Source of the DNA: DATEKX01 sp963726785
Lineage (GTDB): Bacteria; Acidobacteriota; Blastocatellia; UBA7656
Length of the DNA stretch: 64,000 nucleotides
Assembly: GCA_963726785.1 (NCBI GenBank)
Contig: CAVSDJ010000008.1
Location: 1,550,001 to 1,614,000 of the forward strand
Direction of reading: 5' to 3'
Position numbers and translations under genes: made by a program. Of this stretch, positions 1 through 8,306 are shown piece by piece. The number at the start of each line of letters is the position of its first letter. The stretch's first letter is position 1. The notes below the pieces were generated by a model that was not told where the DNA came from, searched no databases, and saw only the letters and a list, made by a program, of their open reading frames with translations.

Positions 1-464
1 CTATCTCGGCAGCCAGCAACTCGCCCTGTAAAAATCACCACACCGAATTATGTACTCTCGCTGCTGGCTGCACCAGAACCCTTGCGCGAACCTACAGGCT
101 CGCGGCACTGTAGTCTGTGCCCAATCGCAAATCACCCAGAAAACTTTGCACCAGAGCCCACACGACTACCGTTTGTTCGTCCCTGTCAGAACGCAGTTGC
201 CGTGCCCAGCCAAAGATACTATTATTTTGAAAATAGATATTTTAAGTATGCCTCTTTATTATGTTCGTTTTAAGCAAAGGAAAATCTACCGGTAAAATAG
301 TTAAGAGTCTCAATGATAACGGAGTCATCATCAGCACTACGCACTATTCGGTTGAAGAATGTAAACAAGGAATACACTGTCATGAAAATTCTCACATCTG
401 TCTATTTTTTGAACATTTAGTTCAATAGACTGGCTCTTTGGAATTTCAATAAGGTGAAATCTTT
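1..464. other. Non-coding leader with inverted repeat and dispersed repeat copy
   Basis: No convincing gene is visible; the short open frames have no ribosome site or recognisable protein character. Positions 141-159 hold a minus-strand copy of a dispersed motif (GGGCTCTGGTGCAA on the minus strand) that recurs at 22201 and in related form elsewhere. Positions 400-430 form an inverted repeat, GTCTAT...GAAC-ATTTA-GTTC-ATAGAC, 35 bases before the next gene; it could be an operator or a hairpin in its leader. Confidence 0.5.
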
Positions 465-1682
465 ATGCGTATAAATTTTATTCGGTCAAATTATTTATTA
501 ACTGTCTTGGCGGTATGTTTGCTCACCGTGCAATTTGCTGTGGCGCAAACTCCGACCGCAACAAAGAGTTCTATTGATACTATTATTGAAAAAAAAATGA
601 ATGAATCAGGAGTGGTTGGAGTTGGGGCAGCTATAATCATTAACAAAAAGTTAGTTTGGGCTAAAGGATATGGATACGCTGACAAGGATAACAATATACC
701 CTTTACTCCAAATATAATCATGAATATTGGATCAATCAGCAAGACTTTTACCGGAGTCTGTTTGATGCATGCGATTGAAGACAAAAAACTGTCTCTTGAC
801 GAAAATATTAATAACTATCTGCCTTTCAAAGTGATCAATCCGTTTTTTCCAGAGGAAAAGATCACTTTGAGAAATCTGGCGACGCACACTTCTGGAATTA
901 CAGACAGGTCTCCAATCTATGATAATAACTACTTCTACGGTAGCGATTCTCCGGAACCATTGGGAGAGTTTCTAAAAAACTACTTTGTACCTGGTGGTAA
1001 ATACTACTCAAAAGACAATTTCTTGAAAGTCAAGCCGGGATCATATCGTGAGTATTCGAATATTGCTGCCGGGCTTGCTGGTTACATTGTTGAAACTGCA
1101 ACCGGAATGAAGTTGAATGAGTATAGTAAGAAATATATTTTTAAGCCATTGCAAATGAAAAATACGGGTTGGTTTTTGTCTGAAATCAAATTGGCAAATC
1201 ACTCAAAGCTTTACAAAAAGGAAGGAGATACAACTAAAACTATTAAGCTATATGGACTAACAACCTATCCTGACGGAGGCGTTCGTACATCGGTTTCAGA
1301 TTTATCGAAATTCTTTATCTGCTTATTAAATGGAGGGGAATTTAACGGAGTCAGAATTCTAAAAAATGAATCTGTCAGGGAAATGGTTGAGTTTCAGTTT
1401 ACTGCATCAACTAAGCCTGAGAATGTAAACTTAGACGAAATAAACTCCGGGATTTTTTGGGCGACGAAACGAAATGTAACTCGAATCGGGCATGCCGGAA
1501 CCGACCCGGGAGTACGTACCGAGATGCTTTCTAACCTTTCGAAAGAAGTGGGAGTGATATTATTTGTGAACACGGAAATTATTACAAATTCCGGCGAGAA
1601 TGATTTTAAAGCATTCTTCTCCATATCTGATGAGATTTGGAAGTATGCCCTGACATTAAAGGATGCTAAAACAACGTATTGA
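465..1682 (+). CDS. Secreted serine hydrolase, beta-lactamase/class C-like fold
   Basis: A 405-aa protein of the class C beta-lactamase / penicillin-binding-protein-like serine hydrolase family. Residues 1-27 form a Sec signal peptide ending in a VAQT-like site. The catalytic SxxK motif is seen in GSISKTF near residue 90, the YxN motif in REYSNIAAG near residue 195, and the third motif is the HxG type in IGHAGTDPG near residue 345. Such proteins act in the periplasm or outside the cell on peptides or esters; the substrate cannot be read from sequence. An AAGGTGA ribosome site precedes the ATG. The gene is clearly more AT-rich than the cluster that follows and converges on it, which suggests separate acquisition. 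Confidence 0.9.
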   Translation: MRINFIRSNYLLTVLAVCLLTVQFAVAQTPTATKSSIDTIIEKKMNESGVVGVGAAIIINKKLVWAKGYGYADKDNNIPFTPNIIMNIGSISKTFTGVCLMHAIEDKKLSLDENINNYLPFKVINPFFPEEKITLRNLATHTSGITDRSPIYDNNYFYGSDSPEPLGEFLKNYFVPGGKYYSKDNFLKVKPGSYREYSNIAAGLAGYIVETATGMKLNEYSKKYIFKPLQMKNTGWFLSEIKLANHSKLYKKEGDTTKTIKLYGLTTYPDGGVRTSVSDLSKFFICLLNGGEFNGVRILKNESVREMVEFQFTASTKPENVNLDEINSGIFWATKRNVTRIGHAGTDPGVRTEMLSNLSKEVGVILFVNTEIITNSGENDFKAFFSISDEIWKYALTLKDAKTTY

Positions 1683-1799
1683 GCATGACATCGTAATAGA
1701 TCACTCCTTTTTGCTATTTGCACCGCAACCTTCACACGCTCGGGCAGCGACTTGAGCGATTTGGCCCTCTTGCCAGTACGCTGTGGGCTGGTCTGATGG

Positions 1800-3566
1800 T
1801 CAGTCTTTTTCGCCCAGTGAGTCGAACTTCAACCCGCTCGAACCTTCGCCGCTTCCGACCCCTTTCCGACGCCCTACCCAGAAGTGAGATGAGCCGTCGA
1901 TCCATCGAGTGAACTGATAGCTCCGCGTCACGCGGACGCCTTCGCGCGGCACTTCTTCTTCAAACAGCGCCAGTTCCTGGCCGGGTTCCAAAATGCGTCC
2001 ACGGGCATGGACGGGTTCCGTCGAACCATCCATCTTGAGTACCGCGCCTCGCTTGAGGCGAAGCCCTTGGGCGGTCTGCGCCGGCAGTAAAGGAACCCAA
2101 TAATCGGGGACTTCCGTCGCCAGCCGGTAATCGAGCGCGTCCGGCGCTGCCATCGGCGGTGGCGCTTCCAGATCGTGCCGCCGCCTCTGTTCGAGGTAGG
2201 CTTCGAATCGGTTGAGCGGCCCTTCGGCTGGACTTTCAACCACGCGTTCAACCGCCCAGGCGAGGTTGGCCATCTCGTCGCGCAGGAAGAGCACCTCTTC
2301 AATCGGTCGGGTCGCCAGACTTTTGAGGAGAGATGGCGGCAGGAAGAACAGGTTCGACGCCGGCTTCGTCAGTCCACTTTCTCGTGTGTTGGAAAGTTGG
2401 AACATACGCCATAGCGAGTGCGGCTCCCCGGCTTCGCTGTTCGGTTTGACCAGCGTTCGGACGCCGAACGTGTCGGTGATGACCAGGGAGCGAGTCCTGT
2501 AGAGAGAGCCGACCTCGACTTCGATCGGGATGACGAACCAGTCGTTGCCATAATCCAGCGCGAATTCGACCAGCAGCATCCGCGCCAAATCGGTCGGCCC
2601 GGCGTCGACTGAACCGAAGTCCACCTGCGCGTCTTCAAACTCCCAGAACCGGGCCGCCGGCATTCCGCGAAAACTCACCGGGGCCGGAATCACTTTGCGG
2701 GCGATTTCCGTAACCGCATTGTCTTGCGCCCCGCCGAGCGTCACCTCAAGGTTCGAGTCGAAGGCGTACCAGTCCAGATGTCCTTCGGCGTACTCCTTTG
2801 CCGTTAACACGCACTCGCCATCGCTCAGTCGCGTCCCCACCGAAAACGCATACTCCATGCGCTCCGGCAGCCAGGACGGGTTGCCCGCGTCAGGCTCGCT
2901 GAAGAGCGTCTCGAACCATTGCCGCCAGAGCTGCGCGGTATTCTCGACCTGGGGCAGGTCGGCAGCCGCAATTCCGAGCGAGGCCGCGACGGCGACCCCG
3001 CCCGTACCGGTCGGGCGGAACGCGGCATATAGCCGCCGACCGTCGGGCACGCGCCCCGCCATCAGATCAAAGAAGCTGAGGCTCTCGCCGTCGAATGCGG
3101 CACGCTGCTCCGCCGACAATGCCGGGAACGGATATTCCTTGATGAACGCGCCGCGGTAGTCGCGCGATAGCGACCGGCGTTGCAGCATACGCAGGAACTG
3201 CTGACCGGCCTCGGCGGCCAACCTGAGCTTCTCCGGCTTGGCGGCCTGAGCCACGGTCGGACGAACCGCCTCCCGCTCGACCAGCGATTCGAGGGGCATG
3301 CGGGTGGGGTCATAACTCGGGGCGTTGACCATGTCGTTCGGCTTGATAGGCCCCGAATGATAGCGGGTCAGCCGCGCCGCTTCCGCCCGCCAGCTCGCGA
3401 CGACCGGCGAGCCGTTGTCTTCGCCCTGAAACTCGCCGAGCTGCCATTGCCGGGCCAGCAGCCAGAGCGGGTCGTAGACCCTGGCCTGTAGACTGGCGCT
3501 CATCTCTGCATTGCGGCTGCGCGGTTCCAGGCGCATCCAACTAGTGATTGATGGTGTTGATGGCAT
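1800..3566 (-). CDS. Uncharacterised 588-aa protein, last gene of the DUF6603-linked operon
   Basis: A 588-aa protein I do not recognise by named domain. The start is the ATG at 3566, because GAGGGAG sits just upstream and the upstream gene stops 8 bases before it; the frame stays open further upstream but that extension is out-of-register sequence lying inside the preceding gene. Near the N-terminus is a conserved-looking tract, VYDPLWLLARQWQLGEFQGE, followed by DNGSP; I recall similar tracts in uncharacterised bacterial proteins near DUF6603 genes. There is no signal peptide, membrane segment or catalytic motif. It ends near residue 588 with a low-complexity tail rich in G and S. It is the last of five tightly packed minus-strand genes, so it probably acts with them. 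Confidence 0.8.
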   Translation of the reverse strand: MPSTPSITSWMRLEPRSRNAEMSASLQARVYDPLWLLARQWQLGEFQGEDNGSPVVASWRAEAARLTRYHSGPIKPNDMVNAPSYDPTRMPLESLVEREAVRPTVAQAAKPEKLRLAAEAGQQFLRMLQRRSLSRDYRGAFIKEYPFPALSAEQRAAFDGESLSFFDLMAGRVPDGRRLYAAFRPTGTGGVAVAASLGIAAADLPQVENTAQLWRQWFETLFSEPDAGNPSWLPERMEYAFSVGTRLSDGECVLTAKEYAEGHLDWYAFDSNLEVTLGGAQDNAVTEIARKVIPAPVSFRGMPAARFWEFEDAQVDFGSVDAGPTDLARMLLVEFALDYGNDWFVIPIEVEVGSLYRTRSLVITDTFGVRTLVKPNSEAGEPHSLWRMFQLSNTRESGLTKPASNLFFLPPSLLKSLATRPIEEVLFLRDEMANLAWAVERVVESPAEGPLNRFEAYLEQRRRHDLEAPPPMAAPDALDYRLATEVPDYWVPLLPAQTAQGLRLKRGAVLKMDGSTEPVHARGRILEPGQELALFEEEVPREGVRVTRSYQFTRWIDGSSHFWVGRRKGVGSGEGSSGLKFDSLGEKD

Positions 3567-3574
3567 AGCTCCCT

Positions 3575-6500
3575 CTAAGAGTTGATCTTGGTGAAGTCGG
3601 TCGAAACCGTGTCGCCGACTGTGTTGATCGCGAAGTACATCGCAGGAAAGTAATGGCCGACCTCGTCCAGCGCGTCCGGGTCGACGGCCCGAATGCGGGC
3701 CAGGTCGAGCGTTTCCAGCAGCACCTGTTGCATCGACCAGATCGTCCACGGCACCCCGACCTCCGGCGGCACCGCGATCAGAATCGTCTGCGGCGGGGTG
3801 GCGTTGGGGCGGTCGCATTGCAGCGCGATGCCGGTGGTCTCGGTCGCACTGGGCACCACTTCCACCCATTCGTCGACGAGCAGCCCGGCCAGCGGCTGGC
3901 GCACGTCAACCGTCGCGCCCGATTGCACGACCAGGGAGAGTTTTCCGCCGGGCAGAGTCTGACCGGCTTTGAGCGGCAAGCCGACCCAGCGGTCGGTGGC
4001 GCTGTAGGGCAGTTGCGCGACGTTCAGGTTGAGTCTTTCGCCGGTGTCGAGGGCTTCAGAATAGTTGAGCGTCGCGTTGAGCCGGGAGACGCCATCGCGC
4101 ACGCGCGCCATCCGCTGGAACCATGTGGTCGAAGCGAACGGATCGCCGTCCTGCACTTTGGCGCTGTCGGCGAGCGCTTTCTCAAGCTCCGCGGCATTGG
4201 CCACCGTAAAGCGCGGCAGCACTACAAAGCCTTTGCCGAAGATTACCTGCAGCCGCGCCAGCGCGTAATCGCGTCTGGCTTCCAGCGTCGCCGTGCTCCC
4301 GTTGGCCGTGCTCGCGTTGAAGCCTGCGAATAGGGCTTCGAGTTGTTTGGTGCGCTGGTCGACTTCGCTCAGTATCGAGGCGGACTGCGCCAGGATCGTC
4401 TGGCGGTCGGCGGGCGAATTCCCCGCGGCGGAAAGCGGCACAGCGCCCGCGATGCCGAGACCAGCCGCGCGCAAGAGCACCCCTCGCAGCGTCTCCAGAT
4501 TGACCGTATTGGGTGTCATGAGTAGCGCCTTCAAATCGTTCCGCGTTCGGCTTATCCAGTCGGCGTTCGTCGCGCGTTTCTCCAACTCAACAACATCCAC
4601 ACTGAAATTCGTGCTTCGCTCCGGCAGATCCAGATCACCAGCCTCGATAGCTCGCGCGCTGGTAATCAGCTTGCGCGCTTTCCGCAGCAGTTCGCTGAAT
4701 TCGCCATAACTCAACTCGTTAGACTCCCAGCCCGGCTTGCGATTGGGATTAACTCGAAGCAGCGAACCCGGCGCGAAGCCGCCATTAATTTTCATCATCG
4801 TATAGAAGAGGCGTTGTTCGATCTCCGCCTGCTGTCCGCCTTCTCCACCTTCCATCGCGTAGATGAAATCGAGCGGCGACAGGCCCAGTTGACTAATGCG
4901 GAGTTCTTTTGTCGCCAAAACTTTTCCGGTCGCCGGTTCCAGTTGTTCAACTACGCAGCGCACCTTGAGCGGATTGCCAAGCAACTTGGCCGCCCAGGCG
5001 TTCAGGTGCGGTTCGGCGTTGGCGCGGAAGAGATTCGTTGCCGTCGTCGTCCATTCGGGCGAAAGCACGGGTTCGCCACTGAAGAGCGTCACCAGCCGAT
5101 GCGTCAAAGCGATGCCGGTGCGCGGCGTCCGTACGACTTCGAGTTCCGGCGGAGGCGTTTCACCGCCCGCGATCGATTCGACGGTGCTGGCCGCCCGCAG
5201 TGGGTTTCCGCGCACGACTTGATAAACGCTTTCGGCCATCAGCGCGTCGCTGACGGCATCGACCGAGTCGTTGAGGGCCATCAGCTCGGAACGAACGAAG
5301 GCTTTCTCTTCGTCTGTCATCGGCGGCAGTCCAGAGAAAAACTCCTGCTCTTTGTGCAGGGTTTGTGCGGGGTCGGTTTGCGTTTGCTGCCAGAGGTGGT
5401 GCAGTTGTAGCCCATCCACGACGTTGTTGGCGGCGATGGCTTCGAGCGGCTGAGCAGTGGCCGGTTCACTCGTTTGCTCCAGCTTCCGTGCCACCAGCGG
5501 CGCCAACTCGCGGAAGGCCGCAATGAATTTGGCCGGATTTAATGTGTCCGTTCGGCCTTCCTGCAATCGGCGTTCGAAGCGATAACCGAGCAGCGCGCCG
5601 AGCGGCTGCCCCTGTCGCACGCCGTCGAGCAGCCACGTCGCCAGCCGCACACGTTCGGACGACAGGTCGATGGCCAGCAGGTCGTTCGGCTGTTGATAAC
5701 CGGCGTGGGCCTGGTGGCCGCTGCGCAGGATCGCGGCGGCGGCGGCGTGGGTCAGCGAAGGCGTGTGGATAAAGCCGGGTTGGTTGGCTGTTTGAAAGAC
5801 CGGAGCCTGTTCGCCGGGCGGTGCCGGAACATTCGCTTGCGCGGCGGCGGGCTTTAAGTTCATCACCCAGCCGTAGCCGCCGAACAACATGCCCGTCGGA
5901 CTCGCGTTACGCATCTCGGCCAGCCGCTTGGTCGCAAGCGAAGTGATCCACGCGTCCAGGCGGTGCGAACAGAGGTCGAGCGTGCCGGTCATCAACTCTT
6001 CAAGGCGGTCGGCGTCGAGTGATTTCAGATGGGTCAGGCTGGCGCGAAAGTCGCTCAGCGGTTTCAGCTCCGGTTTCCGGGCCGTATCCGGTTCGCCGGA
6101 AGGCAGGAAGCCGAGCAGGTACGGCCCCAGTTTCTTATTCCCAAGGCCGCTCACGTTGACGTCGTTGTTGAATTTTTCCCAGACCGTTTGCGCTACCGGC
6201 CACCCTGGCATGTTCACCAGTTCTTGCTCGCGGCGCGCCCCTGACAGCAACAAATGCCCTGCCGCGCCGTATTCGAGCAACATCGAATGGCGCAGTAGCA
6301 GGTAGAGCAGCGAAGGCGTTGGCGGCGGCTGAATCGTTCCGTTGCGGATCGCGTTCAGGTCTCGCGCGGCGAGCAGCGAGTCTATGTAGTTCGGCAACAG
6401 CGTCTTGTTCTTGACGGCCTGCACCAGCGCGCCGTTGAGCTTGGCGATGGGCGGGGAAAACACGCCGCGCGACAGCCGCGGCCACCACGTCACGCCCGGA

Positions 6501-8293
6501 GTCTGCCTCACGCCCGGAGTCTCCAACAACGCGCCGGCGCGCTGTTCCTGGGTGGCCCACCACGAAGCGGTGTAGCCCTGCTTGGCGGCGATGAAAGCGA
6601 GCCTTTGATTGTATGCCGCCATGGCCGCGGCCCACTGCTGGTGCGCCCTTTGGGCGGCGAGCGCCGCCGCCTGCTGGGCACGTGCCCAGGCAGCCCTCGC
6701 GCTCGGAGGCAGGTCTTCGGGCATCGGCTCTGGCACGAAAGGCTCCGGCTCCTCGGGCGGCTCGGCCACGGGGGGCCAGACGTCCTGATAGTAATCGGCG
6801 CTCAAAAACACCCAGAGGTGTTCCATGTAGTGGCGGCCCATCAGGTTTCGCACAGAGTAGCTTGACGACCGCGCGTCCATACTCAGCACTTCGGCGAGGT
6901 CTCTGTCGATGCCCTTCTCCTGATCGATGTCCTCAGTGCGGCCAAGCCGCGGCACGTCCGTGTAATTGCGGCGCCACACGTCGCGCAGCCCGAACAAGAG
7001 ATCGCGCAACACCTTGTCGCGCTGCCCGCCGGCCTGTTGTTTCCAGGCGTCGAGCGAAGTCACAGGGAGAATGCCATAGGGTTGCTTGCCGATGCGCAGG
7101 GCGGGCAGCGGCCCGTTCGCCCGCACGTAATCAATGAAATGGCTGCGCGCCCAGGCGATGTCGGGATCGAGCAGCGGACTCTCGCCGGTTTTGTCTACCC
7201 CGAGCATCTGTAACAGGAAGTAGCCCCACGTTGCCTGCCACAAGGCCGTGTTCATCTGTCGCGCGTCCAACTGCTCTTTGGCGGCGGCGTTGGGGAGGTT
7301 CGCAAAAACTGATTTGGCGTTCGCCAGCCCCAGGGCGCTCGTCAACACGTCGGCATTCGACCGGTCGCCGGGCTGAAAGATGGAGGTGGCGTGTTCGGCC
7401 AGGTAACTCGCTTCGTGGCCGGGGTCTGCCGAACTGAAGCCGCTCGGCGCATCCGCCGTATTGTTGGAAGGGGTGCCTTGGGGTATGAAGTTCAACCCGT
7501 CTGTGTAGCGGTGGGCGTCGAACAATTCCGCCAGGCGCGGCGTCCAGTCGGTCGTCCCGCCGCCAGAATCCTTGACCCCCAGCACCAGCAGAAAATCCAG
7601 CCCGGCGGCGGCGGCCTGCTGACTCAATCTGGCACGTATCCCCATGCCTTTTTCTTCGGCGGTGTCGAAATCGACCATCCACTTCATCCCCTCGTCGATC
7701 GCCAGTTGATCTGGGGGGATCGAATTCCCTCCGCCCGCTCCGGGGTCCGGCCCCGCCTTCAGGTCCTCTGCAATCGCCTTACCTTTGACGTTCACGATCA
7801 GCTTGCCGTCCTTGTAGCCGAGCACGACCCACTGGTTCGGCAACATACGTGCCAATGGCGCACGCGTCCATGCCTCCGCCTTCGTCGCGGGTGACGGAAA
7901 GACCGGCGGCTTGTTGGCCGTGCGGTCCTGGGGGTTCAGCGGCATGAGCGTCCGCGCGACCCACGCCGCTCGCGGCGGATCGAAACGGTCGGCCAACTGC
8001 CGCCAGGCGGACTTTCTCCGCTCTTCGTCATTGCCGGCGGCCCAGGTCTGTTCCCAGAAATGCCGGCCCCAGGTCTGCTCCTCGGCGGTCAGCGCGGGCT
8101 CGTGCGAGTCGATGTGCACGCTGTCAGGGTAGACGCGCACGCGCAGTTCGGAGCTGCCGTCGGCGAGCTTAAAGAACCGCGTTTCCAACCGCACAGGGAA
8201 CAGCACAACCGGGCGGGCGGGTCCGGACGATAGCGGCGTGGCCACGTCAGCCGTGTTCGGGATGTTTGGAATGTTAGGGTTCGGAGTCAGCAT
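3575..8293 (-). CDS. Giant uncharacterised protein (1572 aa) of the DUF6603-linked operon
   Basis: A 1572-aa protein of unknown function and the largest in the window. After a Pro/Asn-rich leader (residues 1-25) comes PVVLFPVRLETRFF (about 29-41) and a VRVYPDSVHIDSHEP tract (about 52-66), both of which look like family hallmarks. Later landmarks are TDGLNFIPQGTPSNNT and LRIGKQPYGILPVTSLDAW, and an Ala/Gln/Pro/Glu-rich segment near 510-560 that is probably a flexible or coiled linker. There is no signal peptide or membrane segment, so it is presumably cytoplasmic or exported by a dedicated route. The frame is intact over 4.7 kb. AAAGG precedes the ATG; the gap from the upstream gene is 13 bases and to the downstream gene 8 bases, indicating one transcript. 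Confidence 0.85.
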   Translation of the reverse strand: MLTPNPNIPNIPNTADVATPLSSGPARPVVLFPVRLETRFFKLADGSSELRVRVYPDSVHIDSHEPALTAEEQTWGRHFWEQTWAAGNDEERRKSAWRQLADRFDPPRAAWVARTLMPLNPQDRTANKPPVFPSPATKAEAWTRAPLARMLPNQWVVLGYKDGKLIVNVKGKAIAEDLKAGPDPGAGGGNSIPPDQLAIDEGMKWMVDFDTAEEKGMGIRARLSQQAAAAGLDFLLVLGVKDSGGGTTDWTPRLAELFDAHRYTDGLNFIPQGTPSNNTADAPSGFSSADPGHEASYLAEHATSIFQPGDRSNADVLTSALGLANAKSVFANLPNAAAKEQLDARQMNTALWQATWGYFLLQMLGVDKTGESPLLDPDIAWARSHFIDYVRANGPLPALRIGKQPYGILPVTSLDAWKQQAGGQRDKVLRDLLFGLRDVWRRNYTDVPRLGRTEDIDQEKGIDRDLAEVLSMDARSSSYSVRNLMGRHYMEHLWVFLSADYYQDVWPPVAEPPEEPEPFVPEPMPEDLPPSARAAWARAQQAAALAAQRAHQQWAAAMAAYNQRLAFIAAKQGYTASWWATQEQRAGALLETPGVRQTPGVTWWPRLSRGVFSPPIAKLNGALVQAVKNKTLLPNYIDSLLAARDLNAIRNGTIQPPPTPSLLYLLLRHSMLLEYGAAGHLLLSGARREQELVNMPGWPVAQTVWEKFNNDVNVSGLGNKKLGPYLLGFLPSGEPDTARKPELKPLSDFRASLTHLKSLDADRLEELMTGTLDLCSHRLDAWITSLATKRLAEMRNASPTGMLFGGYGWVMNLKPAAAQANVPAPPGEQAPVFQTANQPGFIHTPSLTHAAAAAILRSGHQAHAGYQQPNDLLAIDLSSERVRLATWLLDGVRQGQPLGALLGYRFERRLQEGRTDTLNPAKFIAAFRELAPLVARKLEQTSEPATAQPLEAIAANNVVDGLQLHHLWQQTQTDPAQTLHKEQEFFSGLPPMTDEEKAFVRSELMALNDSVDAVSDALMAESVYQVVRGNPLRAASTVESIAGGETPPPELEVVRTPRTGIALTHRLVTLFSGEPVLSPEWTTTATNLFRANAEPHLNAWAAKLLGNPLKVRCVVEQLEPATGKVLATKELRISQLGLSPLDFIYAMEGGEGGQQAEIEQRLFYTMMKINGGFAPGSLLRVNPNRKPGWESNELSYGEFSELLRKARKLITSARAIEAGDLDLPERSTNFSVDVVELEKRATNADWISRTRNDLKALLMTPNTVNLETLRGVLLRAAGLGIAGAVPLSAAGNSPADRQTILAQSASILSEVDQRTKQLEALFAGFNASTANGSTATLEARRDYALARLQVIFGKGFVVLPRFTVANAAELEKALADSAKVQDGDPFASTTWFQRMARVRDGVSRLNATLNYSEALDTGERLNLNVAQLPYSATDRWVGLPLKAGQTLPGGKLSLVVQSGATVDVRQPLAGLLVDEWVEVVPSATETTGIALQCDRPNATPPQTILIAVPPEVGVPWTIWSMQQVLLETLDLARIRAVDPDALDEVGHYFPAMYFAINTVGDTVSTDFTKINS

Positions 8294-8306
8294 GATTAGA
8301 GCCTTT

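Noticed and set aside
50..295. Two overlapping small frames at the window start
   Set aside because: No ribosome site or protein character, and the region contains a dispersed repeat copy.
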